DNA of 64,000 nucleotides from Acetobacterium woodii DSM 1030 (GCF_000247605.1 NC_016894.1:2345732-2409731); one strand, 5' to 3'. Positions 1 to 7,508 are shown, counted from the stretch's first letter. A program made the numbers and translations. The notes: generated by a model not told the origin, from the letters alone.

Positions 1-1
1 G

Positions 2-1072
2 AAACCTCTTTACGAGCGTTTTGGCATTCATATTGATTTTGCCTACCAGACCTTTAAATGGGCCAGTGAAGCCAAGGATAAGGCGGCCGTGCATTGTGTG
101 ATTGTCGGGTTTAGTCAGGCTTATAACGCCAAAGAAAAGTATCTTTATGCGGATGTTATGATTAATCAAGTAACAACGATTAACCCTTATCTGGTTGAAG
201 CGCCGGTTGTTTTTATCGAAAATATAAAGAAGCCAATCTGCAATGTCCCTGAAATGACCACCGGAAACAGACCGGCTGATGGGGGACACCTGCTCATTTC
301 TGATAAAGACTATGATTTGTTTATTGAAAAAGAACCAAAATCAAAGAATTATATCAAGCAATTTGTTGGTGCGGCTGAATTTATCAATAACAAAAAACGC
401 TGGTGTCTCTGGCTTGTAAATGCCTCGCCAACAGAGATTCGAAGTATGCCTCTGGTGAAAGAACGTGTAGAACTCTGCCGGATTGACAGACTGAATGCCC
501 CGGATGCCGGAAGGCAAAAATTGGCAGAGCGTCCGGCATTATTCAGAGAAACAAAAAATCCGAAATCCTACGTATCGGTACCAAGTACATCATCTGAAAA
601 CAGAAGATATATTCCAATCGGGTTTCTTGATGACGAGTACATTCCAAGTAACTCGACAATCATATTGCCCGATGCAACCATCTACGACTTTGGCATCCTG
701 ACGTCCAACGTCCATATGGCCTGGATGCGAACGGTAGCAGGTCGTTTAAAAAGCGATTACCGTTATTCAATTAACATCGTCTACAATAACTTCATCTGGC
801 CAACCCCCACCGACAAACAACAAGACATGATCGAAAAAACCGCCCAGGAGATTCTTAACGCACGGGCCTTATTTCCCGACAGCAGCTTTGCCGATCTCTA
901 TGACGAAACGGTGATGCCCTCAGCCCTGCGCAAAGCCCACCAGTTAAATGACCGAGCGGTGATGGACGCCTACGGTTTTGATAAAAAAATATCCGAGTCC
1001 GAATGCGTGGCCAAACTGATGCGCCTGTATCAGGAAAAAGTCACTGCAGTTGAAAATAAGATAACAAAATAA
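2..1072 (+). CDS. MmeI-like DNA methyltransferase/restriction protein, C-terminal part (5' end outside window)
   Basis: The reading frame is open from base 2, so the gene enters from the left and only about 356 C-terminal residues are visible. The sequence reads like the target-recognition and C-terminal region of MmeI-type (type IIG) or related class I SAM-dependent DNA methyltransferases. It has a conserved YIPIGFL stretch, a NNFIWP motif followed by a helical segment, and an LYDETVMP segment near the C-terminus. These parts choose the DNA target; the methyltransferase NPPY motif and any nuclease domain would lie upstream, off the window. A GTG at 89 could be called a start, but coding sequence clearly continues 5' of it. 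An IS3 element and a CBASS operon follow, which suggests a defence island. Whether it is type IIG, DISARM-like or a solitary methylase cannot be told from this fragment. Confidence 0.75.
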   Translation, partial: KPLYERFGIHIDFAYQTFKWASEAKDKAAVHCVIVGFSQAYNAKEKYLYADVMINQVTTINPYLVEAPVVFIENIKKPICNVPEMTTGNRPADGGHLLISDKDYDLFIEKEPKSKNYIKQFVGAAEFINNKKRWCLWLVNASPTEIRSMPLVKERVELCRIDRLNAPDAGRQKLAERPALFRETKNPKSYVSVPSTSSENRRYIPIGFLDDEYIPSNSTIILPDATIYDFGILTSNVHMAWMRTVAGRLKSDYRYSINIVYNNFIWPTPTDKQQDMIEKTAQEILNARALFPDSSFADLYDETVMPSALRKAHQLNDRAVMDAYGFDKKISESECVAKLMRLYQEKVTAVENKITK

Positions 1073-1201
1073 AACATAAATAGCAATAATTAAAACATCT
1101 GCTAATTCATATTATTTGCGAATATGGATAGGTTACAATAAACTGGACAATAAAATTGTGGGCAGGTAAAATAAAAACAATAAATAAAGGAGACCTGCCA
1201 A

Positions 1202-1486
1202 ATGACCAAAAGACCAAGACGAAGTTTTACCGATGAATTCAAAAACCAGATGGTGCAGTTGTACCTTAACGGAAAACCCCGAAGTGAAATTGTTAAAGAA
1301 TATGATTTAACGGCATCGTCACTTGATAAATGGATCAAACAACATCAGTCTTCAGGCTCGTTCAAAGAAAATGACAACCGCACTGATGAAGAAAATGAAC
1401 TGATCCGCTTGAGAAAAGAAAACCAACGTTTATTAATGGAAAACGACATTTTAAAGCAGGCAGCGCTGATCATAGGACGAAAGTAG
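1202..1486 (+). CDS. IS3-family transposase OrfA (HTH/leucine-zipper protein)
   Basis: A 94-residue protein with an N-terminal helix-turn-helix of the transposase_8 type (RRSFTDEFK opening, then a KPRSEIVKEYDL helix pair). A heptad-rich C-terminus (ENELIRLRKENQRLLMEND) resembles the IS3 leucine zipper used for multimerisation. It binds the IS ends and regulates transposition. The start is supported by AAAGGAG about 10 bases upstream of ATG 1202. The gene ends at TAG 1484-1486, inside the open frame of orfB. A slippery U UUA AAG heptamer at 1450-1456 lies just before the stop and would let ribosomes slip back into orfB to make the OrfAB transposase. Confidence 0.88.
   Translation: MTKRPRRSFTDEFKNQMVQLYLNGKPRSEIVKEYDLTASSLDKWIKQHQSSGSFKENDNRTDEENELIRLRKENQRLLMENDILKQAALIIGRK
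1450..1456 (+). promoter_or_regulatory. Candidate programmed -1 frameshift heptamer (T TTA AAG)
   Basis: In the orfA frame the codons read ATT TTA AAG, giving the X XXY YYZ heptamer T TTA AAG, a recognised -1 slippery type. The orfB frame is open from 1399, so a slip here joins OrfA residues to the DDE domain without a stop. This matches how IS3 elements make their transposase. I did not identify a downstream stimulatory stem-loop or pseudoknot with certainty. Confidence 0.6.
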
Positions 1487-1527
1487 ACGTTATTCGAGCC
1501 AATCAAGACCGCTACTCGGTATCAGCA

Positions 1528-2322
1528 ATGTGCAGAGTCCTGAATATCCCCAAAAGTACCTATTACTACATTTCAAAAAAGACGAATGGAGTCGATCCGA
1601 TTATCGCGGATGTGATTGAAATTTTCAAAATGAGCCGCAAGAATTACGGAACCCGCAAAATCAAACATCAACTTGAAGTCAAAGGGATTGTTGCTTCCCG
1701 AAGACGGATTGGTCGCATTATGCGGGAGAATGGCCTCGTTTCGAATTATACCGTCGCCCAATACAAAGTCCATAAACAACCAGTTAATCAGGATCCAGTC
1801 CCCAATGAAGTGAACCGGGAATTTAATGGACGGGCACCACTGGAAGTGGCGGTCAGTGATCTGACTTATGTTCGGGTTGGTGGAAAATGGAACTATGTTT
1901 GCCTGATCGTTGATCTTTACAATCGGGAAATTATCGGATACAGCGCCGGGCCAAACAAAACCGCACAGCTGGTTTATGAAGCTTTTGCCAGGATCAGATA
2001 CCGGTTGGATCAGATTTCAATTTTCCATACTGACCGGGGAAGTGAATTTAAAAATAATGTGATTGACGATGTTATTGAAACCTTTAATATCAAACGTTCC
2101 TTGAGCAACAAAGGCTGCCCTTATGACAATGCTGTTGCTGAAAGCGCTTTTAAAGTCTTCAAGACAGAATTCGCTAACCAATACGCATTTGACAGATTGG
2201 ATTATTTAAAGCTCATGCTTTCTGATTATGTCAACTGGTACAACAACATTCGAATACACTCGTCATTGGGGTATCTCACACCAGATGCCTATCGAAAATT
2301 AGCCCACAAAAAATCTGTCTAA
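1528..2322 (+). CDS. IS3-family transposase OrfB (DDE integrase core)
   Basis: The catalytic half of the IS3 transposase. An HTH_21-like N-terminus (SRKNYGTRKIKHQL) is followed by an rve/RNase H-fold core. The DDE triad is visible as VSDLTYV (first Asp), FHTDRGSEF (second Asp) and AVAESAFKVFK (Glu). The C-terminal NNIRIHSSLGYLTP stretch is the usual IS3 signature. The frame is -1 relative to orfA and is open from 1399; the ATG at 1528 has no convincing ribosome binding site, so the protein is probably made mainly as an OrfAB fusion through the slippery site at 1450. No internal stop or frameshift is seen. Confidence 0.9.
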   Translation: MCRVLNIPKSTYYYISKKTNGVDPIIADVIEIFKMSRKNYGTRKIKHQLEVKGIVASRRRIGRIMRENGLVSNYTVAQYKVHKQPVNQDPVPNEVNREFNGRAPLEVAVSDLTYVRVGGKWNYVCLIVDLYNREIIGYSAGPNKTAQLVYEAFARIRYRLDQISIFHTDRGSEFKNNVIDDVIETFNIKRSLSNKGCPYDNAVAESAFKVFKTEFANQYAFDRLDYLKLMLSDYVNWYNNIRIHSSLGYLTPDAYRKLAHKKSV

Positions 2323-2351
2323 AAAAGTGTTGACAATCCAATATGAGTATT

Positions 2352-2376
2352 AAAAAGCCATATATATGGCTTTTTT
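2352..2376. terminator. Rho-independent-type hairpin downstream of the IS
   Basis: A symmetrical hairpin (AAAAAGCCATA pairing with TATGGCTTTTT) with a T-run on the plus strand and an A-run on the other side. It can terminate IS transcription before the CBASS operon and would work in both directions. It is AT-rich with a short GC core (GCC/GGC). Confidence 0.6.
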
Positions 2377-2602
2377 TCATTTGTTGAGTTCAGATAAAAA
2401 TCCATCCGCTATATCATTATTCAACCTATCTTCAGCCATTAGGAAACTATTACCTTTTAAAATTACTACAGTTTAAGGCATCATGCTTGCTGAATAGCCT
2501 TAAAATTTATATTTGATACTCATTTGAGAGGGCAAAGTTTCCTTGTTAAGATGATATGAAAATACTTACAACACAACATGTGGTATTGTATTGAAGAATA
2601 CA

Positions 2603-2631
2603 TTGCACATATTGTTTATTTATGCTATGAT
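2603..2631 (+). promoter_or_regulatory. Predicted sigma-A promoter of the CBASS operon
   Basis: TTGCAC (-35, 2603-2608), a 17-base spacer, and TATGAT (-10, 2626-2631). The position is about 40 bases before the first start codon of the operon, and no competing hairpin lies between. Confidence 0.6.
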
Positions 2632-2673
2632 AATTCATGTTAGCTGTAGACATGAATGAATGAAGGAGAAAAA

Positions 2674-3891
2674 ATGCGAAATAAATCTATTGATCTAGAA
2701 ACTCTGGCTGCAAAACTAGATATTTCCCCTACAATGCACAACTATGCTATTGAAAGATACTATGGGATTTCTGAATATTTGAATAATAATGGCATTGAAG
2801 CCATATTTTATCCGCAAGGGTCGTTTCGAACAGGGACGGTAGTTCGCCCTATAGTTGACGGAAAAGAAAGTGACTATGATATAGATGTCGTTTGTGAATT
2901 GGGTAATATCAAAACAAATACCACTGCTGAAAGAACAAAAAAAAGTGTAGGTGATATTCTAAAAAATAGTGAACTTTATCAAAAAAAACTTTTTCCAGAG
3001 CAGGACCGTTGTTGGACTTTGGAATATGCAGAGATTGTTGAGGGTATTGGTTTCACAATGGATGTTGTTCCATGCGTAGGGGAAGATGAAAATCAAATTG
3101 ATTATGTTATAAAAATGGGCATTGATACTGTTTTAGCACAGCAGGCAATAGCTATTACGGAAAGAGTTTCTGCTGGAAAATATCAATGGCAAGCAAGTAA
3201 TCCTAAAGGTTACGGTGAATGGTTTGACAATATTAATAGAAAATTTCTTCAAGTTAATCTTTATGAAAAGAAGAATGAGATTTTTAATGAAAATCGCTCT
3301 TTATTTTCTGTTGAATCAAGTATTGATGATGTCCCTGATTATTACGTCCGTTCAGCCTTACAACGTGTTATACAACTTTTAAAGCGTCATCGCGATTTAT
3401 ATTATGGGCGAATTAAAAATGGTAGTGAACTCAGACCTATTTCGGCAATTATCACAACCCTATGCGCCAAGATATCCAATGAGACTTCTATTACAGATGT
3501 AGAGGGCTTATTGTTTTACGTAGTGAACGGCTTAAAAGAATATACATCACTGATGCAAGGCCAAACACCGATACAACGTTTTAGTGGTGAGATTCGAAAC
3601 TATATAGAAAAACGAGACCAGAAATGGTGGATTCCAAATCCGGTCAGTCCTGATGATAACTATGCAGATACCTGGACAGATGACACTGCTCGTGCTTTTT
3701 TCGCATGGGTTGAAACAGTCACTATAGATTTATCAAATACGTCGGTTGAAAATGAGGCCCGTTATCTAACAGGCTTGAAAACTGCGTTTGGAATGGAATT
3801 TGTTGATAAAGGTCTGAGTTTGGATTCTGCTAATATACCAATAAAGAAGCCCTCATTAGTCATATCTCCGACCAAGCCATATAAAAAATAA
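2674..3891 (+). CDS. CBASS cyclic oligonucleotide synthase (CD-NTase, SMODS family)
   Basis: A 405-residue nucleotidyltransferase that in CBASS defence makes a cyclic di- or trinucleotide alarm signal when a phage is sensed. Visible active-site elements are G49-S50 in the YPQGSFRTGT helix-turn, the D-x-D pair D69/D71 in DYDIDV, and the third acidic residue D130 in FTMDVV. The C-terminal half (KRHRDLYYG, then helices) fits the OAS-like second domain. ATG 2674 is chosen because GAAGGAG lies 7 bases upstream; an in-frame ATG at 2656 lacks this. The gene is first in an operon with an E2-like protein and an S-4TM effector. I cannot assign the clade or the nucleotide product from sequence alone. 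Confidence 0.88.
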   Translation: MRNKSIDLETLAAKLDISPTMHNYAIERYYGISEYLNNNGIEAIFYPQGSFRTGTVVRPIVDGKESDYDIDVVCELGNIKTNTTAERTKKSVGDILKNSELYQKKLFPEQDRCWTLEYAEIVEGIGFTMDVVPCVGEDENQIDYVIKMGIDTVLAQQAIAITERVSAGKYQWQASNPKGYGEWFDNINRKFLQVNLYEKKNEIFNENRSLFSVESSIDDVPDYYVRSALQRVIQLLKRHRDLYYGRIKNGSELRPISAIITTLCAKISNETSITDVEGLLFYVVNGLKEYTSLMQGQTPIQRFSGEIRNYIEKRDQKWWIPNPVSPDDNYADTWTDDTARAFFAWVETVTIDLSNTSVENEARYLTGLKTAFGMEFVDKGLSLDSANIPIKKPSLVISPTKPYKK

Positions 3892-3902
3892 GTGTAAGAA
3901 GA

Positions 3903-4565
3903 ATGAGCGAATTAAGTAAACAGGTTCAAGATGTACTTAAGTTATATCCAGATTTAAGCGCGAAGGACACTAATAATGGTTATTTGATTTCAGGCCGATT
4001 CATTTTGAACTCAGAGTTTTCTGAAATACCTTTGTACGATGAGTATTTTATAGAAATGAATGTATCGCTTAAGTTTCCCACTGTCATTCCAACTGTAAGA
4101 GAAGTCTCTGGTAATATACCCGAAGATTTTGAACACATTTATGAAAATAAGGAACTTTGTCTTGGTGTATCTTGTGATTTATATGATTTTCTAGCGTGTC
4201 GACCATCAATTATAGACTTTCTTAATGGACCTGTTACTAGTTTTTTTTACACAGCATCTTATTTTAAACGGTATAAAACAGTGCCGTATGGTGAGAGATC
4301 ACATGGGATTGAGGGCATAATCGAAGCATATTTAGAGAGATATCAGTTGAGCGATATTATGCAACTCATAACTTTGCTTGCATATGTCGCAGGGATCTAT
4401 AAATATCGTGGTCATATTCTTTGCCCCTGTAACTCAGGAAAAAAATTTAGAAACTGTCATGGTCAAATTGTATTACAAGATCTGACTTCATCAAGGAATG
4501 AAAGATTTAAAAAGGATGCGATTGATATTATTGGGTATTATTTCAACAAAAAAGGAGAAAGATAA
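3903..4565 (+). CDS. E2-like CBASS accessory protein with C-terminal SEC-C zinc motif
   Basis: A 220-residue protein whose first ~110 residues resemble prokaryotic ubiquitin-conjugating (E2) folds. A candidate catalytic cysteine, C86, sits in ENKELCLGVS, the usual ELCLG context. The C-terminal part carries a SEC-C metal-binding motif (C174-x-C176, then C185-H186, in CPCNSGKKFRNCHG). In short type II CBASS systems an E2-only protein conjugates or primes the CD-NTase, without the E1 and JAB partners of full systems; neither partner is present here. The gene lies 11 bases after the CD-NTase and 4 bases before the effector, so all three are probably co-transcribed. The exact E2 subtype is uncertain. 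Confidence 0.72.
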   Translation: MSELSKQVQDVLKLYPDLSAKDTNNGYLISGRFILNSEFSEIPLYDEYFIEMNVSLKFPTVIPTVREVSGNIPEDFEHIYENKELCLGVSCDLYDFLACRPSIIDFLNGPVTSFFYTASYFKRYKTVPYGERSHGIEGIIEAYLERYQLSDIMQLITLLAYVAGIYKYRGHILCPCNSGKKFRNCHGQIVLQDLTSSRNERFKKDAIDIIGYYFNKKGER

Positions 4566-4569
4566 AGAA

Positions 4570-5346
4570 ATGGCTACAATCATTCCGCAAAAAAATGAAT
4601 TTGATCTTTCAGAAAAGTATCATAAGATTTTAGAGAAATGTGAATTAAGTTTTATTTCTTTTTCTATACTGGCAACTTTTGTAAGATTTTTTCCGTTTTA
4701 TCAAAGTAATGTTGAGTATATATTTACAATCCTTACTATTGTGTCTGTTGTAGCTGTGTTTTTCTTTCAACTTAGATTTAAAACCACGTATATGAATGCG
4801 GAAGAAATCAGAAGAGATGGATTGATTGATAATGCGTTTTCTTCAAAAATGGCTGATGTTGAGTCAGATGGATACTATGACACAGATGATGTTGATGAAG
4901 GAATGCGTCGGCTTTTAGCCAATATTCATGAAAATTGTTTTTTCTCTATTCGTGTTACTGGGCCAATGTTAATTAAAGAAGAAAAAAAGAATATCGGATT
5001 TATCATTATCATGGTTATTGCAATACTTTTTAACCTTACCAATTCACAGTTTGTTTTAGCAATGATGCAAATTTTCTTATCAATGAATTTTTGCGGTAAC
5101 TACTTGCGAATAAAAAAATTGCGAGATTCATTAGAAAGGGTTCAGATAGGATGTAAACAGATTTGGGAGGATTGGAATTCTGGATACTTAACTTTACAAT
5201 TACAGGCAAGAGTAATCCGTGAAACAATACGATATGAGAATGCTTTAGCTTATGCATCAATTATGTTTGATCAATCCGCATATGAAACCATGAATATGGA
5301 CGTGACTAAGGACTGGGAGAACATTAAAAAAAGATATAAGATGTAG
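4570..5346 (+). CDS. S-4TM family CBASS effector (pore-forming membrane protein)
   Basis: A 258-residue membrane protein with four predicted hydrophobic helices in two pairs (about residues 27-45, 48-68, 142-157 and 159-177). Between them is a charged segment containing RRDGLIDNAF and GYYDTDD, which resembles the S-4TM family often found beside SMODS nucleotidyltransferases. The expected role is to open pores or collapse the inner membrane when bound by the cyclic nucleotide, killing the infected cell. ATG 4570 follows AAAGGAGA by 7 bases and starts 4 bases after the E2-like gene. The family assignment is from pattern memory, not a search; the number and pairing of helices are seen directly. 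Confidence 0.68.
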   Translation: MATIIPQKNEFDLSEKYHKILEKCELSFISFSILATFVRFFPFYQSNVEYIFTILTIVSVVAVFFFQLRFKTTYMNAEEIRRDGLIDNAFSSKMADVESDGYYDTDDVDEGMRRLLANIHENCFFSIRVTGPMLIKEEKKNIGFIIIMVIAILFNLTNSQFVLAMMQIFLSMNFCGNYLRIKKLRDSLERVQIGCKQIWEDWNSGYLTLQLQARVIRETIRYENALAYASIMFDQSAYETMNMDVTKDWENIKKRYKM

Positions 5347-5440
5347 CGTAAAAAACTATCTGTATGGTGAAACCGAATCCTTATATAAATCGATCTGCAA
5401 AGTTTATGGACAAGATTTCTTTTTAGGAAAAGGTTTGTCA

Positions 5441-6085
5441 ATGCATATTTTATGTTTAATAATTGAATATGTTTTTATAAAATATGGTTCTGATGGTGAA
5501 AATATTGAATTCAACAATATAAATCGAACAACAGTTAACCTAAGAAAAGAAATTGGCAATTGTCTAAATCATACGTTGCTAAACGATAACAAAGAGACCT
5601 TTAAACAATATGCTTTCTATTTGTGGTTGCTATCAAATATTTTCAGGGATCAATCTGGAGAAAACTACAATTCTACATTACCATCCTTCTATATTCACCT
5701 TCTACATCTATTAGATAAAAATTTTTCAACTAAACAAGATTACGAATATTATCAGCATGATACAATCGAGATAGCTTATAATATTATTGAATGTGCTTTG
5801 TATAAAGAATTCCTGCATTTTCTAAGACTAATAGAAGAAAATTATAAAAATGGTGATTTAATTTCTGATATTACAGAACGAACAGTTGATATGATTCAAA
5901 TGCCCTTTGATATTTCATTTTTAGTTTTTATATTTAAAAACACAATTTCTTATGATATTTATCTCTTTGAAAAAGATGAAATAATTGAAAAAGAAGATAT
6001 TTTAATGCTATCTGAAAATTCGGACAAAGAAATCGGAGGATATGATTTAGCAATAAGATATAATACTAAATTTGAATTTGAATAA
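5441..6085 (+). CDS. Unrecognised protein downstream of CBASS, possibly 5'-truncated
   Basis: About 214 residues, AT-rich, with no motif I recognise. It is helical and rich in Ile, Asn, Tyr and acidic residues (FKQYAFYLWLLSNIF, FYIHLLHLLDKNF, an EIIEKEDILML tail), with no obvious signal peptide or membrane segment. ATG 5441 follows AAAAGG by 7 bases; TTG 5435 is an alternative. The same frame stays open upstream to 5306, overlapping the effector gene's end, and reads as plausible protein (KNYLYGETESLYKSICKVYG) but has no ATG, GTG or TTG there. The gene may therefore have lost its 5' end by recombination. It could be a fourth CBASS-associated gene or the remnant of another defence gene. Confidence 0.5.
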   Translation: MHILCLIIEYVFIKYGSDGENIEFNNINRTTVNLRKEIGNCLNHTLLNDNKETFKQYAFYLWLLSNIFRDQSGENYNSTLPSFYIHLLHLLDKNFSTKQDYEYYQHDTIEIAYNIIECALYKEFLHFLRLIEENYKNGDLISDITERTVDMIQMPFDISFLVFIFKNTISYDIYLFEKDEIIEKEDILMLSENSDKEIGGYDLAIRYNTKFEFE

Positions 6086-6300
6086 TATGTACTTTAATTG
6101 TATATTAATAAATTGAATATTAAGTGATATTAATAAAACAATAGTGGGGAATAGGCGATTATAATAGATTCGACAGTTTGATTCATTTTCATTGAAATTT
6201 TAAATGTTCAAAGGATAACTGCACTGAATTTACCAATTAAAATTTAATAAGTTTAATGCACAATTTTTTGTATTTTAATGAACGCTCAAAAATCAAAAAT

Positions 6301-6334
6301 ATTTTGTCGCGAAATGTAAGTTTCGTGACAAAAT
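6301..6334. promoter_or_regulatory. Inverted repeat overlapping the recombinase promoter (candidate operator)
   Basis: The 14-base arms ATTTTGTCGCGAAA and TTTCGTGACAAAAT are complementary with a single G-T mismatch and are separated by 6 bases. The right arm contains the -35 hexamer of the downstream promoter. The position fits a repressor operator. It does not match the LexA, CcpA or Rex consensus as I know them, so the regulator is unknown. It has no T-run and is not a typical terminator. Confidence 0.55.
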
Positions 6335-6353
6335 GGTAATTTTATGTTATAAT
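6325..6353 (+). promoter_or_regulatory. Predicted sigma-A promoter of the tyrosine recombinase
   Basis: GTGACA (-35, 5 of 6 consensus, 6325-6330), a 17-base spacer, and a perfect TATAAT (-10, 6348-6353). The start codon lies about 70 bases downstream. Confidence 0.65.
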
Positions 6354-6431
6354 TAGCTTAAATTAGATCAGTACTTTAAACTTTTTTTCTTGTTTATTTT
6401 AATGTATCAAATTAATTTTAAGGAGTCTCTC

Positions 6432-7418
6432 ATGTCTATTGAAAACAATCTTGCGGATAAAATCATTCCTGATAATAAAATCATCGATGAATTTTTAAAC
6501 TATGTTTTAACCATTAAAGGTTATTCTGAAAAATCAGCACAAGCATATCGTTATGATCTGATCATCTTTTTTCGGTTCATTAAACGTTATTTTGCAATGG
6601 TTCCTCAATCCCTGGATTTTAACGCCATACCAATTGATGACATTTCCATAACTGAATTGAAGTCTATTAATTTAGGAATACTTTATGCGTTCCTTTCATT
6701 TTCCAGTAAAGAACGCCACAACTCAGATTTTGCCAAAAGCCGCAAAGTATCTTCCTTACGCTCTTTCTTTAATTATTTATGTAATAAACAAAAATATTTT
6801 CTTCCAAACCCCGTAACCGAACTTGAAATGCCCAAATTACCCGCCCGTCATGCGCGTTATTTAGAGTGGGACGAAGCGGTAGATCTACTAAAAGGAATTA
6901 ATGGACGACATCAGGAGCGTGATTTTGCAATTGTTACGCTTTTTCTTAATTGCGGAATGCGGCTTTCTGAACTTACCCAAATCAAAATATCGGATATTAA
7001 AAATGATGCCTTAAGAATTATTGGAAAAGGAAATAAAGAACGAACGGTTTTTCTTAATCACGCCTGTTTAAAGGCAATAAACCAATATTTGCTTGTTCGT
7101 CAGGATTCGGACTCCCCTTACCTATTTCTGAGCCAGCAAAATACCCCCATTAGTAATCGGGCCGTTCAGCATCTCGTCAAAAAACACTTAACCAATTGCG
7201 GCTTAAACACTGATGAAATCAGTGTTCATAAACTCAGACATACCGCTGCCACACTAATGTTTCGATATGGTAATGCTGACCTTCGTTCTGTGCAGGAAAT
7301 TCTTGGCCATCAAAATGTTTCAACAACGCAAATATATACGCATGTTAATGAAGAAACACTTAGAGACACCATGAATCAAAATCCTTTAGCGCAATTCGAA
7401 CGAGACGATGATCAATAA
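6432..7418 (+). CDS. Tyrosine recombinase, XerC/XerD type
   Basis: A 328-residue site-specific recombinase with an N-terminal SAM-like core-binding domain (about residues 10-130) and a C-terminal catalytic domain. The catalytic residues are visible: Arg in CGMRLSEL, Lys in IGKGNKERTV, His and Arg in HKLRHTAATL, His in LGHQNVSTT, and the nucleophile Tyr in QIYTHV. Xer enzymes resolve chromosome dimers at dif. ATG 6432 is chosen over the ATG at 6390 because AAGGAG lies 6 bases upstream. It stands directly before lexA with a 90-base gap. The size and lack of an integrase-type N-terminal arm favour a chromosomal Xer role over a phage integrase, although the neighbouring island leaves some doubt. 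Confidence 0.85.
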   Translation: MSIENNLADKIIPDNKIIDEFLNYVLTIKGYSEKSAQAYRYDLIIFFRFIKRYFAMVPQSLDFNAIPIDDISITELKSINLGILYAFLSFSSKERHNSDFAKSRKVSSLRSFFNYLCNKQKYFLPNPVTELEMPKLPARHARYLEWDEAVDLLKGINGRHQERDFAIVTLFLNCGMRLSELTQIKISDIKNDALRIIGKGNKERTVFLNHACLKAINQYLLVRQDSDSPYLFLSQQNTPISNRAVQHLVKKHLTNCGLNTDEISVHKLRHTAATLMFRYGNADLRSVQEILGHQNVSTTQIYTHVNEETLRDTMNQNPLAQFERDDDQ

Positions 7419-7448
7419 CAAGTAAAAAAATTCTGCTTTTCATAAAAA

Positions 7449-7460
7449 GAACTTACGTTT
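7449..7460 (+). promoter_or_regulatory. Candidate LexA (SOS) box in the lexA promoter
   Basis: GAAC-TTAC-GTTT matches the Gram-positive SOS consensus GAAC-N4-GTTC except for the last base. It lies just upstream of a perfect -10 (TATAAT, 7476-7481) and overlaps the expected -35 zone, where a repressor would block RNA polymerase. This fits lexA autorepression. Confidence 0.6.
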
Positions 7461-7508
7461 GCTTTTTTAATATGTTATAATAAAATATAACTATTTGGAG
7501 GAATTCTA

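Larger units (their letters stand above)
1144..2340 (+). mobile_element. IS3-family insertion sequence, about 1.2 kb
   Basis: Two overlapping frames in the IS3 layout (orfA helix-turn-helix, orfB DDE integrase in the -1 frame) sit between candidate ends TGGA at 1144 and TCCA at 2340. The length of about 1.2 kb is normal for the family. The terminal repeats are imperfect beyond the TGGA/TCCA tips, and I see no clear 3-4 bp target duplication (AAC on the left, ATA on the right). The exact ends are therefore provisional. Both frames look intact, so the element may be active. It separates the MmeI-like gene from the CBASS operon. Confidence 0.8.
2341..2673. other. Intergenic region between IS and CBASS operon
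   Basis: It holds the hairpin at 2352-2376 and the CBASS promoter at 2603-2631. About 220 AT-rich bases lie between them, in which I see no gene, tRNA or repeat. Confidence 0.6.
6086..6431. other. Intergenic region between the accessory island and the Xer-type recombinase
   Basis: Very AT-rich. The left ~210 bases show no gene or clear repeat. The right end holds the inverted repeat 6301-6334 and the promoter 6325-6353. Confidence 0.5.

Noticed and set aside
1573-1779. 68-residue minus-strand frame inside the IS
   Set aside because: Antisense to orfB with no signal of its own.
1144-2340. Exact ends and target duplication of the IS
   Set aside because: The terminal repeat is weak and the flanking triplets differ, so I give only approximate ends and claim no duplication.
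6432-7418. Phage integrase
   Set aside because: Size, lack of extra arm-binding domain and its place next to lexA fit a chromosomal Xer enzyme; no attachment-site repeat or phage genes were seen.
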